From an uncultured Collinsella sp. (GTDB taxonomy: Bacteria > Actinomycetota > Coriobacteriia > Coriobacteriales > Coriobacteriaceae): a DNA stretch of 56,092 nt. Of the stretch, positions 17,285 to 28,491 are shown piece after piece (the first letter of the stretch is position 1; the number at the start of each line of letters is the position of its first letter). The stretch covers positions 1 to 56,092 of the forward strand of contig CABUDS010000012.1 in the NCBI GenBank assembly GCA_902490405.1, read 5' to 3'. Below the pieces are notes generated by a model. That model saw only the letters and a list, made by a program, of their open reading frames with translations, was not told the DNA's origin and made no database searches. The translations under genes and the position numbers were made by a program.

Positions 17285-17394
17285 TGAACTCATTGTAGAG
17301 GACTGGCTGCTTGCCGCATTGACGGTTTTGATTCGGTCCGATTTGGGTTTCGGGGGAACCGTCGACGGTAAATAATCCGTACTTTACCGATAAT

Positions 17395-17406
17395 CGGTTT
17401 AAACAA
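17395..17406. promoter_or_regulatory. Candidate GntR operator upstream of the gntR gene
   Basis: CGGTTTAAACAA lies 53 bp before the regulator start and suggests autoregulation. It matches ten of twelve bases of the shared palindrome. Confidence 0.45.
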
Positions 17407-17458
17407 CTTTAAGAAATGCTATCGTGCCTAGCCATACATATTCATTAGAGGTGAAGTT

Positions 17459-18178
17459 ATGCCAAAAGCGATTTACGAAGGAATCTACCGCGAGATCCGT
17501 TCGCGCATCATTAACGGGACCTATGCGTTTCAGGAGATGCTGCCAACCGAAGCCGAGCTGACCGCGGAGTTTGGCTGCACGCGCAATACCGTTCGACGCG
17601 CCTTGAGCATGCTGGCCGACCAGATGTTTGTGCAGCCTATACACGGCAAGGGCGTGCGCGTTATTTGGCTTAAGGGCGAAACCGACATGCTGGGCGCACT
17701 CGAAGAGGTTGAGTCGTTTGGCGAGTTCGCAAAACGCAACAATGCCGTCGCATCGACCGAGGTCAAGTCTTTTGAACATTTGATTTGCACTGAGCAACTG
17801 TCGCGCCGCCTTGGCTTTAAGGTGGGCGAGGAGCTGATTCGCGTCGTGCGTGTCCGAAGCCTCAACGGCAGCGCGCGCCAGGTGGACCACGGCTACTTTT
17901 TGGAGTCGATCGCCAAGGGCCTGACCCCCGAGATTGCGGCAAGCTCTATCTACGACTATCTGGAGCACAAGCGTGGCGTCAAAGTGATGGCGAGCCGCCG
18001 TACGGTGAGCGTCGAGCTTGCCAACGATGAGGACTGCAGCTACTTGGACCTTGGCAAGTACAACTGCGTCGCCGTTATGGAGAGCCAGTCGTACACCTCG
18101 GACGGCATCTTATTTGAGGTGACGCATGCCCGCACGCATCCCGAGATCTTCCACTACCGCGTCAACTCCAAGCGATAG
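17459..18178 (+). CDS. GntR/HutC-family regulator with UTRA sensor domain (TreR-like)
   Basis: Residues 1-70 are a winged helix-turn-helix (YREIRSRIINGTYAFQEMLP; ELTAEFGCTRNTVRRALSML). Residues 90-239 are a UTRA ligand domain that binds a small sugar phosphate in related proteins. The start has an AGAGGTGAAG site. TreR-type members bind TTGTATATACAA-like palindromes; here TTGTTTAAACAA-like sites lie before this gene, the PTS gene, the ABC operon and malQ. I infer that it controls the whole alpha-glucan block. Confidence 0.88.
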   Translation: MPKAIYEGIYREIRSRIINGTYAFQEMLPTEAELTAEFGCTRNTVRRALSMLADQMFVQPIHGKGVRVIWLKGETDMLGALEEVESFGEFAKRNNAVASTEVKSFEHLICTEQLSRRLGFKVGEELIRVVRVRSLNGSARQVDHGYFLESIAKGLTPEIAASSIYDYLEHKRGVKVMASRRTVSVELANDEDCSYLDLGKYNCVAVMESQSYTSDGILFEVTHARTHPEIFHYRVNSKR

Positions 18179-18217
18179 CCGGCTAGCTCGCAGCCTGACG
18201 AGACTCATGTCCTCAAA

Positions 18218-18270
18218 GAGAAAACGCCCGGTCAAACCGACGATGCATCGGCTTGACCGGGCGTTTTCTC
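18218..18270 (+). terminator. Terminator after the GntR gene
   Basis: An 18-bp stem (GAGAAAACGCCCGGTCAA with TTGACCGGGCGTTTTCTC) separated by a 17-base loop. T-rich ends on both strands could let it work in both directions. Confidence 0.8.
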
Positions 18271-18289
18271 TGCATTCGATAACAAGTAA

Positions 18290-18376
18290 TTGTTTATACA
18301 AAACTTGTCAAGTATCAAGTTGAAATTACCGTTCACCGAAGTTTTTCTACCGCTCTAGTAATACTTGTTCAAACAA
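18290..18376. promoter_or_regulatory. Two candidate GntR operators before the maltodextrin ABC operon
   Basis: TTGTTTATACAA (18290-18301) and TTGTTCAAACAA (18365-18376) are near-palindromes, and a further TTGTACAA follows at 18393. They lie in the 300-bp gap before the substrate-binding protein gene. The first strongly resembles TreR operators known from Bacillus. Confidence 0.5.
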
Positions 18377-18484
18377 CTAGCCAAATAGCGTATTGTACAA
18401 ATCAGCAAAAGGGGCAAAGTCCCCGAGCCAATCTCCGAAGGCGGCGGCAAAGGGTGCCGCCACGGTGTGAAAGGGTGGATTGTA

Positions 18485-19801
18485 ATGAAGAACGAAATGA
18501 GCAGAAGGCAGTTCCTGGGCTTCGCTGGCTCCGCGGCTGCGGTTCTTGGTCTGGGTCTCGTGGGCTGTGGTGGTTCTGCCGGCTCCGGCTCCTCTGCTTC
18601 TGGTGACGCTGCCGAGGTCTACTTCCTCCAATTTAAGCCTGAGGTCGACAAGGAGTGGAAGGAGATCGCCAAGGCGTACAAGAAGGAGAAGGGCGTCGAG
18701 GTCAAGATCGTGACCGCCGCCTCCAACACCTACGAGGAGAAGCTCAAGTCCGAGATGTCCAAGAGCTCCGCTCCGACGCTGTTCCAGGTCAACGGCCCCA
18801 CCGGCCTTAAGAACTGGAAGGACTACTGCGCCGATCTTTCCGACACCAAGCTCCGCGGCGAGCTCATCGACGACTCCCTGGCGCTGCAGTCCGACGGCAA
18901 GGATCTGGGTATCGACTGGGTTCAGGAGAGCTACGGCATCATCTACAACAAGGAGCTCCTCGAGAAGGCCGGCTACAAGGCCGAGGACATCAACTCCTTC
19001 GACAAGCTGAAGGCTTGCGCCGATGACATCCAGGCCCGCAAGGACGAGCTCGGCGTTGACGGTGCCTTCACTTCCGCCGGCATGGATGACTCCTCCAGCT
19101 GGCGCTACACCACGCACCTCGCCAACCTCCCGCTCTACTACGAGTTCGAGAAGGAGCACAATCAGGAGGACGACGAGATCAAGGGCGAGTATCTCGACAA
19201 CTTTAAGCAGATCTTCGACCTGTATATCACCGACTCCACCTGCGATCCTTCGCAGCTCGCCTCCAAGACCGGTGACGACGCCACCAACGAGTTCGCAACC
19301 GGCAAGGCCGTCTTCTACCAGAACGGCTCTTGGGCCTACGCCGACCTCACCAAGGCCGGTATGACCGACGACCAGCTCGGCATGCTGCCGATCTACATCG
19401 GCGTCGACGGCGAGGAGAACCAGGGCCTGTGCTCCGGCGGCGAGAACTACTGGTGCGTCAGCTCCCAGGCTTCCGAGGATGCCCAGAAGGCCACCGAGGA
19501 CTTCATGTATTGGTGCGTCACTTCTGACACCGCCACCAGCATCATCGCTGACAAGATGGGTCTGACCGCCCCGTTCAAGAGCGCTAAGGAGACCACCAAC
19601 GTCTTCTCGCAGCAGGCCGTTGCTATGGCCAAGGACGGCAAGAAGACCGTCGCTTGGGACTTCGTTTACATCCCCTCCGAGGAGTGGAAGAAGAACCTCA
19701 AGCAGGCTCTCATCGCTTATGCTGCCGACAACACCAAGTGGGACGGCGTCAAGAACGCCTTCGTCGATGGCTGGAAGACCGAGAAGGCTGCTTCCGAGTA
19801 A
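18485..19801 (+). CDS. Sugar ABC transporter substrate-binding lipoprotein (maltodextrin type)
   Basis: An extracellular solute-binding protein of family 1 that delivers a sugar to the permeases encoded next. The N-terminus has a twin-arginine motif (SRRQFLGF) followed by a hydrophobic stretch and a lipobox LVGC, so it is probably exported folded by Tat and lipid-anchored at the outer face. The mature part is MalE-like (FATGKAVFYQNGSWAYADL). I chose ATG 18485; the longer start at 18467 adds only MKGWIV and lacks a good site. A strong stem-loop after the gene would favour its mRNA over the downstream genes. The substrate is inferred from glgP, malQ and the regulator nearby. Confidence 0.9.
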   Translation: MKNEMSRRQFLGFAGSAAAVLGLGLVGCGGSAGSGSSASGDAAEVYFLQFKPEVDKEWKEIAKAYKKEKGVEVKIVTAASNTYEEKLKSEMSKSSAPTLFQVNGPTGLKNWKDYCADLSDTKLRGELIDDSLALQSDGKDLGIDWVQESYGIIYNKELLEKAGYKAEDINSFDKLKACADDIQARKDELGVDGAFTSAGMDDSSSWRYTTHLANLPLYYEFEKEHNQEDDEIKGEYLDNFKQIFDLYITDSTCDPSQLASKTGDDATNEFATGKAVFYQNGSWAYADLTKAGMTDDQLGMLPIYIGVDGEENQGLCSGGENYWCVSSQASEDAQKATEDFMYWCVTSDTATSIIADKMGLTAPFKSAKETTNVFSQQAVAMAKDGKKTVAWDFVYIPSEEWKKNLKQALIAYAADNTKWDGVKNAFVDGWKTEKAASE

Positions 19802-19832
19802 GCAGTTGCTGCCCAAGCTATCTGATTAGCGA

Positions 19833-19868
19833 CAGGGGGCGGGCAGACGTAGGTTTGCCCGCCCCCTG
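19833..19868 (+). promoter_or_regulatory. Intercistronic stem-loop between binding protein and permease genes
   Basis: CAGGGGGCGGGCA and TGCCCGCCCCCTG form a 13-bp GC stem without a T-run. In binding-protein operons such stems protect the upstream mRNA and lower the amount of permease message. The role is inferred. Confidence 0.7.
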
Positions 19869-19888
19869 CATATTGAAAGGACCCTTCT

Positions 19889-20743
19889 ATGGGCAAAGCA
19901 CTCAAGCGCTGGTGGCCGCTCTTTATGCTGCCCACGTGCCTGGCGTTTATGATCGGGTTCGTGATTCCCTTTATCCAGGGTTTCTATCTCTCGTTCTGCC
20001 AGTTTATTACCATCAATAACGCGCACTTTGTCGGTATCGAGAACTACGTGCGCGCGCTGTCCGATCCGCAGTTCTCCACGTCGTTCTTCTTTACCGTGGC
20101 GTTTGCCTTCCTGTCGACGGTGCTCATCAACGTGATCGCGCTGGCCATCGCGCAGGCGCTCACCCGCAAAGCGCTCAAGGGCACCAACATCTTCCGTACG
20201 ATCTTCTTTATGCCTAACCTGATCGGCGGCATCGTGCTGGGCTACATTTGGCAGATTCTGATCAACTGCCTGCTCTCCAACGTGGGCGCCCAGCTCATCG
20301 CCCTTAACTCTGCTGCTGGCTTCTGGGGCCTTATCATCCTGACCCTGTGGCAGCAGGTCGGCTACATGATGATCATCTACATCGCCGGTCTGCAGTCCAT
20401 CCCGTCTGACTACATCGAGGCCGCCAAGGTCGATGGCGCTACGGCATGGCAGACGTTTTGGAAGGTTAAGATCCCCAACCTGATGCCGACCATCACCATC
20501 TGCCTGTTCCTGTCCATCACCAACGGCTTTAAGCTGTTCGACCAGAACCTCGCCCTTACCGGTGGCGCCCCGGCGCACTCCACCGAGATGCTCGCCCTGA
20601 ACATCTACAACACGTTCTATTCGCGTGCTGGCATCGCATGGCAGGGCATCGGTCAGGCCAAGGCAGTTATCTTCTGCATCCTGGTTGTCGCTATTTCTAT
20701 GATCCAGCTTAAGGCCACGAGGTCCAAGGAGGTGCAGCAGTAA
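19889..20743 (+). CDS. Sugar ABC transporter permease (MalF/UgpA type)
   Basis: A membrane protein of 284 aa with six predicted segments. The cytoplasmic EAA loop that docks the ATPase reads YIEAAKVDGATAWQTFWKVKIP. The start has a GAAAGGA site. It forms the channel with the next gene product; the stop and the next start overlap by one base (TAATG). Confidence 0.92.
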   Translation: MGKALKRWWPLFMLPTCLAFMIGFVIPFIQGFYLSFCQFITINNAHFVGIENYVRALSDPQFSTSFFFTVAFAFLSTVLINVIALAIAQALTRKALKGTNIFRTIFFMPNLIGGIVLGYIWQILINCLLSNVGAQLIALNSAAGFWGLIILTLWQQVGYMMIIYIAGLQSIPSDYIEAAKVDGATAWQTFWKVKIPNLMPTITICLFLSITNGFKLFDQNLALTGGAPAHSTEMLALNIYNTFYSRAGIAWQGIGQAKAVIFCILVVAISMIQLKATRSKEVQQ

Positions 20744-21582
20744 TGAAACGCGATAAGGCTATTAACCGCGCGCTCTCGATCTTCTTTACGATTCTGTCGC
20801 TCGCGTGGATCTACCCTGTGTTCATGATTGCGCTCAATTCCTTTAAGAAGGGGACCGCAATCAGCACCACCACGGCGTTCGATCTGCTCACGCCCGAGAC
20901 GTTCAACGGCCTCGCAAACTACGTACACGCTCTGAACGAGCAGGGCTTTGCCTCGGCGTTTATGTACTCGCTCATCATCACAGTCACGTCGGTCGTGCTG
21001 ATTCTGGTGTGCTGCTCCATGTGCGCTTGGTACGTGGTTCGTGTCAACAACAAGATCTCGAACTTCTTCTATTACCTGTTCGTGTTCTCGATGGTCGTAC
21101 CGTTCCAGATGCTGATGTTCACGCTGTCCAATTTGGCGGACCGCATCGGCTTTAATACGCCGTTCAACATCTGCTTTATCTATCTGGGCTTTGGCGCGGG
21201 CCTGGCGGTCTTTATGTTCGCCGGCTTTGTAAAGAACATCCCGCTCGAGATCGAGGAGGCGGCCATGATTGACGGCTGCAACCCGGTTCAGGTGTTCTTT
21301 AAGATCGTCCTTCCCATCATGAAGCCCACCTATCTTTCGGTCGGCATCCTCGAGACCATGTGGGTCTGGAACGACTACCTGCTGCCCTACCTTACGCTCG
21401 ACTCCACCAAGTACAAGACCATTCCTATCTTGATCCAGTACTTCCGTGGCGGCTATGGCCACGTCGAGCTCGGCCCCATGATGGCCTGCATCATGATGGT
21501 CGTTGTCCCCATCGTCATCATGTACATCTTCTGCCAGAAGTACATCATCGACGGTGTGGTGGCAGGTGCCGTCAAGGGCTGA
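20743..21582 (+). CDS. Sugar ABC transporter permease (MalG/UgpE type)
   Basis: A 279-aa inner-membrane permease with six segments and the EAA loop LEIEEAAMIDGCNPVQVFFK. It partners with the upstream permease. The one-base overlap supports translational coupling. A GC-rich stem-loop (GCGGCGCC/GGCGCCGC, about 21609-21633) lies between this gene and the ATPase gene. Confidence 0.92.
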   Translation: MKRDKAINRALSIFFTILSLAWIYPVFMIALNSFKKGTAISTTTAFDLLTPETFNGLANYVHALNEQGFASAFMYSLIITVTSVVLILVCCSMCAWYVVRVNNKISNFFYYLFVFSMVVPFQMLMFTLSNLADRIGFNTPFNICFIYLGFGAGLAVFMFAGFVKNIPLEIEEAAMIDGCNPVQVFFKIVLPIMKPTYLSVGILETMWVWNDYLLPYLTLDSTKYKTIPILIQYFRGGYGHVELGPMMACIMMVVVPIVIMYIFCQKYIIDGVVAGAVKG

Positions 21583-21650
21583 TGCCGTAACTGTTTTGCA
21601 AGTTTCTGCGGCGCCCCTCAGCGCGGCGCCGCGTATCGAAAGGTAGAGAC

Positions 21651-22850
21651 ATGGCCGAGATCGTTCTCAAACATGTTCAGAAGGTGTATCCCAACAACGA
21701 GTCCAAAAAGAAGGGCTTCTTTGGCAAAAAGAAGAAGACTGAGGAGAAGAAGCACAACCTCAAGGTTACCGAGGACGGTGTGCTCGCTGTAGAGGACTTC
21801 AACCTCACCGTTCACGACCAGGAGTTCATCGTCCTCGTTGGCCCCTCTGGCTGCGGTAAGTCCACGACGATGCGCATGGTCGCCGGCCTGGAGGACATCA
21901 CTTCGGGCGACGTGCTCATCGATGGCAAGCGCGTCAACGACGTCGCTCCCAAGGACCGCGACATCGCCATGGTGTTCCAGAGCTATGCTCTGTACCCCAA
22001 TATGACGGTGTACGAGAACATGGCGTTTACGCTCGAGCTCAAGAAGGTCCCCAAGGACGAGATCGACCGTAAGGTTCGCTCCGCTGCCGAGATCCTGGGT
22101 ATTACCGAGTACCTCGACCGTAAGCCTAAGGCGCTCTCCGGCGGTCAGCGTCAGCGCGTCGCCATCGGCCGCGCCATCGTGCGTGATCCTAAGGTCTTCC
22201 TGATGGACGAGCCGCTGTCCAACCTGGACGCCAAGCTGCGTAACCAGATGCGTGCCGAGCTCATCAAGCTGCGCCACGAGATCAAGGGCACGTTCATCTA
22301 CGTCACTCATGACCAGACCGAGGCCATGACCCTCGGTGACCGTATCGTGGTCATGAAGGACGGCGTCGTCCAGCAGATCGCCACCCCGCAGGAGGTCTTC
22401 AACCATCCCGCGAACATCTTCGTCGCCGGCTTTATCGGCGTGCCGCAGATGAACTTCTTCGATGCCCAGCTGGTGCGCTCGGGCAACGGCTTTACCGTCA
22501 AGACCGAGGATATGAACGTGGCGCTCGCCCCCGAGACCTGCGCTCAGCTTGCTCTCAACTGGGACGGCGGCGACGTGAAGGAGATCACGGCCGGCGTGCG
22601 TCCCGAGCAGATTCTGCTTGCCGACAAGGACGAGGAGGGCGCGCTCCAGGGTACCGTCGAGGTGACCGAGCTCATGGGTTCGACCGAGCATGTCCACGTG
22701 ACCGCTCCCGATGGCCAGTTCGTCCTGATCATTCCCGTTGTCGACCTCGAGGCCAAGGGTGCGCTCAAGGCGGGCGACCCCATCTGGTTCAAGTTTGAGA
22801 AGAACGCGACCCACCTCTTCGATAAGGTCTCTGGCAAGAACCTTATCTAG
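21651..22850 (+). CDS. Sugar ABC transporter ATPase (MalK/MsmK/UgpC type)
   Basis: A 399-aa ATPase that powers the permease pair. Walker A is GPSGCGKST, the signature LSGGQRQRVAIGRAI, Walker B VFLMDEPLSNLDAK and the H-loop VTHDQTEA. Residues 285-399 form the TOBE regulatory part. It is unusual in carrying a lysine-rich insertion of about 25 residues (roughly 16-40, with KKKGFFGKKKKTEEKK) between the first and second beta strands. That may lengthen the A-loop region; its role is unknown. The start has an AAAGGTAGAG site. Confidence 0.92.
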   Translation: MAEIVLKHVQKVYPNNESKKKGFFGKKKKTEEKKHNLKVTEDGVLAVEDFNLTVHDQEFIVLVGPSGCGKSTTMRMVAGLEDITSGDVLIDGKRVNDVAPKDRDIAMVFQSYALYPNMTVYENMAFTLELKKVPKDEIDRKVRSAAEILGITEYLDRKPKALSGGQRQRVAIGRAIVRDPKVFLMDEPLSNLDAKLRNQMRAELIKLRHEIKGTFIYVTHDQTEAMTLGDRIVVMKDGVVQQIATPQEVFNHPANIFVAGFIGVPQMNFFDAQLVRSGNGFTVKTEDMNVALAPETCAQLALNWDGGDVKEITAGVRPEQILLADKDEEGALQGTVEVTELMGSTEHVHVTAPDGQFVLIIPVVDLEAKGALKAGDPIWFKFEKNATHLFDKVSGKNLI

Positions 22851-22920
22851 GCCCGGTGCAACCAGGCCCTTCCTTTGGGCGACTGCGGTATTGCCATCCT
22901 TTTGCCGCGGTCACATATAA

Positions 22921-22961
22921 GGCTCCCCTCCCGTCCACTGGGCGAGAGGGGAGCCTTTCTT
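22921..22961 (+). terminator. Terminator of the maltodextrin ABC operon
   Basis: GGCTCCCCTC, a loop, GAGGGGAGCC and then TTTCTTT. It closes the four-gene operon. Confidence 0.9.
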
Positions 22962-22990
22962 TGTGTTGGGACTGCCTGACCGGTCGTTTG

Positions 22991-23206
22991 TCTCGATCTG
23001 TAACGGATAGGGCCGATTTCGGACGTTAGATGTTACAGATCGAGACGGTTCCGCTGAGCTAACCATTTCATCTAAATCTGTAACACCAAAGGCGAATTTC
23101 ACCTGCTAGATGTTACAGATTGAGATAAACCCAAGGGGAGGGGCCGGTATGTCTCAATCTGTAACAGCTGGGACCGTTTTGGTTGAGTAGTTGTTATGGA
23201 TCGAGA
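22991..23206. repeat. Three tandem palindromic units with 80-81 bp period
   Basis: Units start at 22991, 23071 and 23152. Each opens with a form of TCTCGATCTGTAAC and closes with its reverse complement (GTTACAGATCGAGA) after about 30 unrelated bases. Unit 1 has perfect 14-bp arms, unit 2 an 11-bp perfect arm and unit 3 arms with changes. Nothing codes in this gap between two convergent operons. Confidence 0.85.
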
Positions 23207-23244
23207 TTGTTTGGCCGAGTCGGATCACAGGGTAACGTGCGAGC

Positions 23245-23281
23245 ACAAAAAACGGAGCCGCGTTGCCGTGGCTCCGTTTTC
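23245..23281 (-). terminator. Terminator of glgP
   Basis: On the minus strand AACGGAGCC-acggcaacgc-GGCTCCGTT is followed by a T-run (complement of AAAAAA, 23247-23252). Confidence 0.88.
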
Positions 23282-23305
23282 AAGAGGATGGGCGATGAAA
23301 CCGAA

Positions 23306-25573
<2,268 letters not shown>

Positions 25574-25609
25574 GTTTCCTCCTGTGATGGGTTGATTACA
25601 TGTCAGAAA

Positions 25610-25653
25610 TTCAAAAGAAGCCCGCGCGAGGGATTGGAGTGGCCTCGCGCGGG
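25610..25653 (-). terminator. Terminator between malQ and glgP
   Basis: CCCGCGCGAGG (25621-25631) pairs with CCTCGCGCGGG (25643-25653). On the minus strand it is followed by CTTCTTTTGAA. It could end malQ transcripts or reduce read-through into glgP. Confidence 0.75.
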
Positions 25654-25701
25654 GAAAACGGACGCGTCCGCACGATGGGGTGGGGTCGGGCGCGGTGGCT
25701 C

Positions 25702-27207
25702 CTATTGGGGAAGCTCAATTTCGTCTTCCGACGGGATGCGGAAGTAGGTCTCGGTCCAGCCGGTGAGCTTGTGCTCGAGCTCGCGGGTGATGGCGCCATC
25801 GAGCATGCGCCAGGTCCAGTTGCCGCCCATGGTGGCGGGAGTGTTGATGCGCGCCTCGTTGCCCAGGTTGAGCAGGTCCTGCATGGTGTAGATGCAGGTA
25901 TCGCTTACGCTGGCGGCGATGGCGCGGTTGAGTGCATCGGCCATGGGCTCGCCTGCCTGCTGGTGGGTGTACAGGGCCGCCTGCTCGCGCTGACGCGGGG
26001 TGGCCGTTCCCTCAAACCAACCGCGCGCCGTCTCGTTGTCGTGTGTGCCCACATAGGCGACGGTGTTGGCAATGTAGTTGTGCGGCAGGTAGTACGAGTT
26101 GGTGCCCTCAAAGGCGAACTGCAAGATCTTCATGCCGGGGAAGCCCGAGTTGTCGCGCATGTCGATGACGCCGGGGGTGAGGAAGCCCAGGTCTTCGGCG
26201 ATGATGGGCAGCGTGCCGAGCTTTTCCTCGAGCGTCTTGAAGAACTTGAGGCCGGGGCCCTGCGTCCACGAACCGTAGGACGAATCGGGTGAGGAGAACG
26301 GCACCTCCCAATAGGCCTCGAAGCCGCGGAAGTGATCCAGGCGGATGACATCGTACATGTCGAGGGCGGCGCGGATACGGCCCTCCCACCAGGAGAAACC
26401 GTCGGCTTCCATGGCGTCCCAGTCGTAGATGGGATTGCCCCAGTACTGGCCGGTGGCCGAGAACTGGTCGGGCGGCGTGCCGGCGACACTCACAGGATTA
26501 CCGGCGGCGTCGATCTTAAAGAGCTCGGGCGTGGCCCACATCTCGACGGAGTCGCGCGAGACATAGATGGGCAGGTCGCCGATGATGAGGATATCGCGCT
26601 CGTTGGCATAGGCCTTGAGGCGGCTCCACTGACGATTGAAGAAGTACTGCGTCATCTGGTGGTAGAGCATGCGCGCGGGATGGGCGGCGCAGACCTTGGC
26701 AGAAGCCTCGCCGCGGGTACGGAGCTCTGCGGGCCACTCCCAAAAGGCCTTGAGACCGCACTCCTCCTTGACGGTCATGAACTCGCAGTAGGGGATGAGC
26801 CAGTCTTCGTTTGCTTGGACAAAGTCGTCGAAGTCGGCCGGCTTGTCGGCGGCAAAGCGCTCGGCGGCGCGGTCGAGAATCTGACGACGGCCACCAAAGA
26901 TGGCACCATAGTCGACATTGCTGGGGTCGGAGCCCAGGTACACGCCGTCGATATCGCACTGCTCCAGATAGCCGGCCTCGATAAGCTCGGCAAAGTCGAT
27001 GAAATTGGGGTTGCCCGCACGGGCCGAGAACGACTGATAGGGCGAGTCGCCATAGCTCGTTGTCGTAAGGGGGAGAATCTGCCAGTAATGTTGTTTGCAC
27101 GAGGCGAGGAAATCGACAAAGTCATAGGCGTTCCAGCCAAAGCCGCCGATACCGTAAGGTCCGGGCAATGACGAAACGGGCATCAGAACGCCGCTTGCAC
27201 GCTCCAT
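25702..27207 (-). CDS. malQ: 4-alpha-glucanotransferase (amylomaltase)
   Basis: A GH77 enzyme that moves glucan segments between maltodextrins, making chains for phosphorylase. The nucleophile Asp is in IRLDHFRG, the acid/base Glu in IIAEDLGF and the third carboxylate in GTHDNETARGW. I chose ATG 27207 (site GGTGAG, protein starts MERASGVLMPVSSLPG, 501 aa). The frame is open to ATG 27279, but the likely -10 box TACAAT (about 27290) would put the transcript start almost on that ATG. Confidence 0.93.
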   Translation of the reverse strand: MERASGVLMPVSSLPGPYGIGGFGWNAYDFVDFLASCKQHYWQILPLTTTSYGDSPYQSFSARAGNPNFIDFAELIEAGYLEQCDIDGVYLGSDPSNVDYGAIFGGRRQILDRAAERFAADKPADFDDFVQANEDWLIPYCEFMTVKEECGLKAFWEWPAELRTRGEASAKVCAAHPARMLYHQMTQYFFNRQWSRLKAYANERDILIIGDLPIYVSRDSVEMWATPELFKIDAAGNPVSVAGTPPDQFSATGQYWGNPIYDWDAMEADGFSWWEGRIRAALDMYDVIRLDHFRGFEAYWEVPFSSPDSSYGSWTQGPGLKFFKTLEEKLGTLPIIAEDLGFLTPGVIDMRDNSGFPGMKILQFAFEGTNSYYLPHNYIANTVAYVGTHDNETARGWFEGTATPRQREQAALYTHQQAGEPMADALNRAIAASVSDTCIYTMQDLLNLGNEARINTPATMGGNWTWRMLDGAITRELEHKLTGWTETYFRIPSEDEIELPQ

Positions 27208-27305
27208 GGATGCACTCACCGTCCTTTTGAATAAGGGGCTGCGCCGTAGATGGATAGACGGCTCGTCCCGAGTTTCCATTGCTATTGTCCCTATTGTAGA
27301 ACATG

Positions 27306-27317
27306 TTGTTTAAACAT
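27306..27317. promoter_or_regulatory. Candidate GntR operator in the malQ promoter
   Basis: TTGTTTAAACAT matches eleven of twelve bases of the shared palindrome and sits just upstream of the likely malQ -10 box (minus strand TACAAT). Binding here would block malQ transcription. Confidence 0.5.
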
Positions 27318-27528
27318 GTATAGAGAGAATGAAAAAGTTGCCGACTTTCGGTGAATGGTAGTGCGCCATAGACGATATGAGTTGAACATTGGGAGCTCCT
27401 CCCCTTGCGGCTCTTTTGTGGGTCGGGCGACAATGGTCGTCGTCATTAAAGACCGGCTGCCAGCCAGGTTGCAACAATGCAAGAAGGGTTCACATTCAGT
27501 TGGCCGTTGACACAAACAATCGCGCGAA

Positions 27529-27770
27529 GACCTCGTCTTCTTCGGTAAGTCCAGGCGCGGCAAGACGCGCATGGCAGTCGCCCTCACGATGCGCGCGGTC
27601 GCCGCGGACATGTCGGTCAGGTTCTGGCAGACCGCGCAGCTGGTTCTCGAGCTCGGCAACGCGAAGCGCAAGGGAACGCTGTCGAAACTGTTGAACGACG
27701 TGTCGCCCGCGAGGCTGCTCGTGCTCGACGAGTTCGTCTACGTCCCCTGCGACGTAGACGGTGCGAGGGT
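27529..27770 (+). pseudogene. IS21-family istB ATPase fragment
   Basis: The plus strand encodes FFGKSRRGKTRMAVALTMRA, then VRFWQTAQLVLELGNAKRKG and RLLVLDEFVYVP. These are Walker A, a middle segment and Walker B of IstB, the helper ATPase of IS21 transposition. Both ends are missing. The reading joins the IS110 piece near 27780. Confidence 0.8.
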
Positions 27771-27784
27771 TCTCTACCAGGTCA

Positions 27785-28165
27785 TTTCCGTCCATGTAGT
27801 GCTCGTAGGCCGCGGCGTCGTCGGGCTCGTCGAAGGAGAGGGACTCCGTCCAGTCCCAGTAGGCCCCCGTCCAGGCGCCCCTGCGCCTGCCGGCCGGCGT
27901 CGTCTCGTCGAAGACGAGGCCGTGGCGCAGCAGGAACTTCGACATCCGCTGCTTGGCGTGTTGCAGGTCGTCGCGCGCGTCCTCGAGGGCGCTCGTCGGG
28001 GACCCACACCTCGACGACGTTGCGGCGCGCCAGCATGCGTGCCAGCCACTCGGCGTCGCGGCGGTCGTTCTTGCGGCCGCGGTCGGCCGCGGGCCGGTGC
28101 ATCTTCGGGACCGCCCCGACGACGCAGCCGAGGCCGAGGGCCCGCAGCGCGCGGCCGCGGTTGAT
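27785..28165 (-). pseudogene. IS110-family transposase fragment with a frameshift
   Basis: On the minus strand KMHRPAADRGRKNDRRDAEW and LARMLARRNVVEVWVPDE match the N-terminal DEDD transposase part. Near 28000 the reading must shift frame to continue as DARDDLQHAKQRMSKFLLRH. The C-terminal Transposase_20 part is absent. Confidence 0.8.
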
Positions 28166-28491
28166 GGTACGACCATTGTCGCCCGACCCACGAGAGAGCT
28201 GCAAGGGGAGAGGCCCCAATGTTCAACTCATATCGTCTGTTGTGCCAGAGTCGCTCGGGAAAGCGCGACCGACGCAGCGCGCTGTTTTCCAGTCACATCC
28301 AGTTCGGGTTGATTTCAGCATGCGATAAGAAACTGGATTTGAATTTCGACTCGAAAGATGGGCAATGCTGATGAGAAACGCTTGGAGTTCGGGATTGCGC
28401 GGCGTGAAGCGACCCTCTTCTTATCGAGTTCGTTACAATGTAGGAAAAACAGTAAGTAAGAAGACCTCTGATTGCTTTAGGAGGAGCTGTG

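Larger units (their letters stand above)
27370..28238. mobile_element. Composite IS remnant bounded by 70-bp inverted repeats
   Basis: The left arm (27370-27440) and right arm (28169-28238) are inverted copies with about 88-90% identity by eye; both begin at AGACGATATGAGTTGAAC. Between them lie a piece of an IS21 istB gene (plus strand) and a piece of an IS110 transposase (minus strand), neither intact. The arms may be ends of one element that was later filled by others. Confidence 0.75.

Noticed and set aside
22991..23206. CRISPR-like array
   Set aside because: The three units are internally palindromic with variable centres and 80-bp period; there are no identical direct repeats with 30-40 bp spacers and no cas genes nearby.
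27571..28164. Intact 197-codon gene on the plus strand
   Set aside because: Only its first third is IstB-like; the rest is antisense of an IS110 fragment, so it is a chance fusion of remnants.
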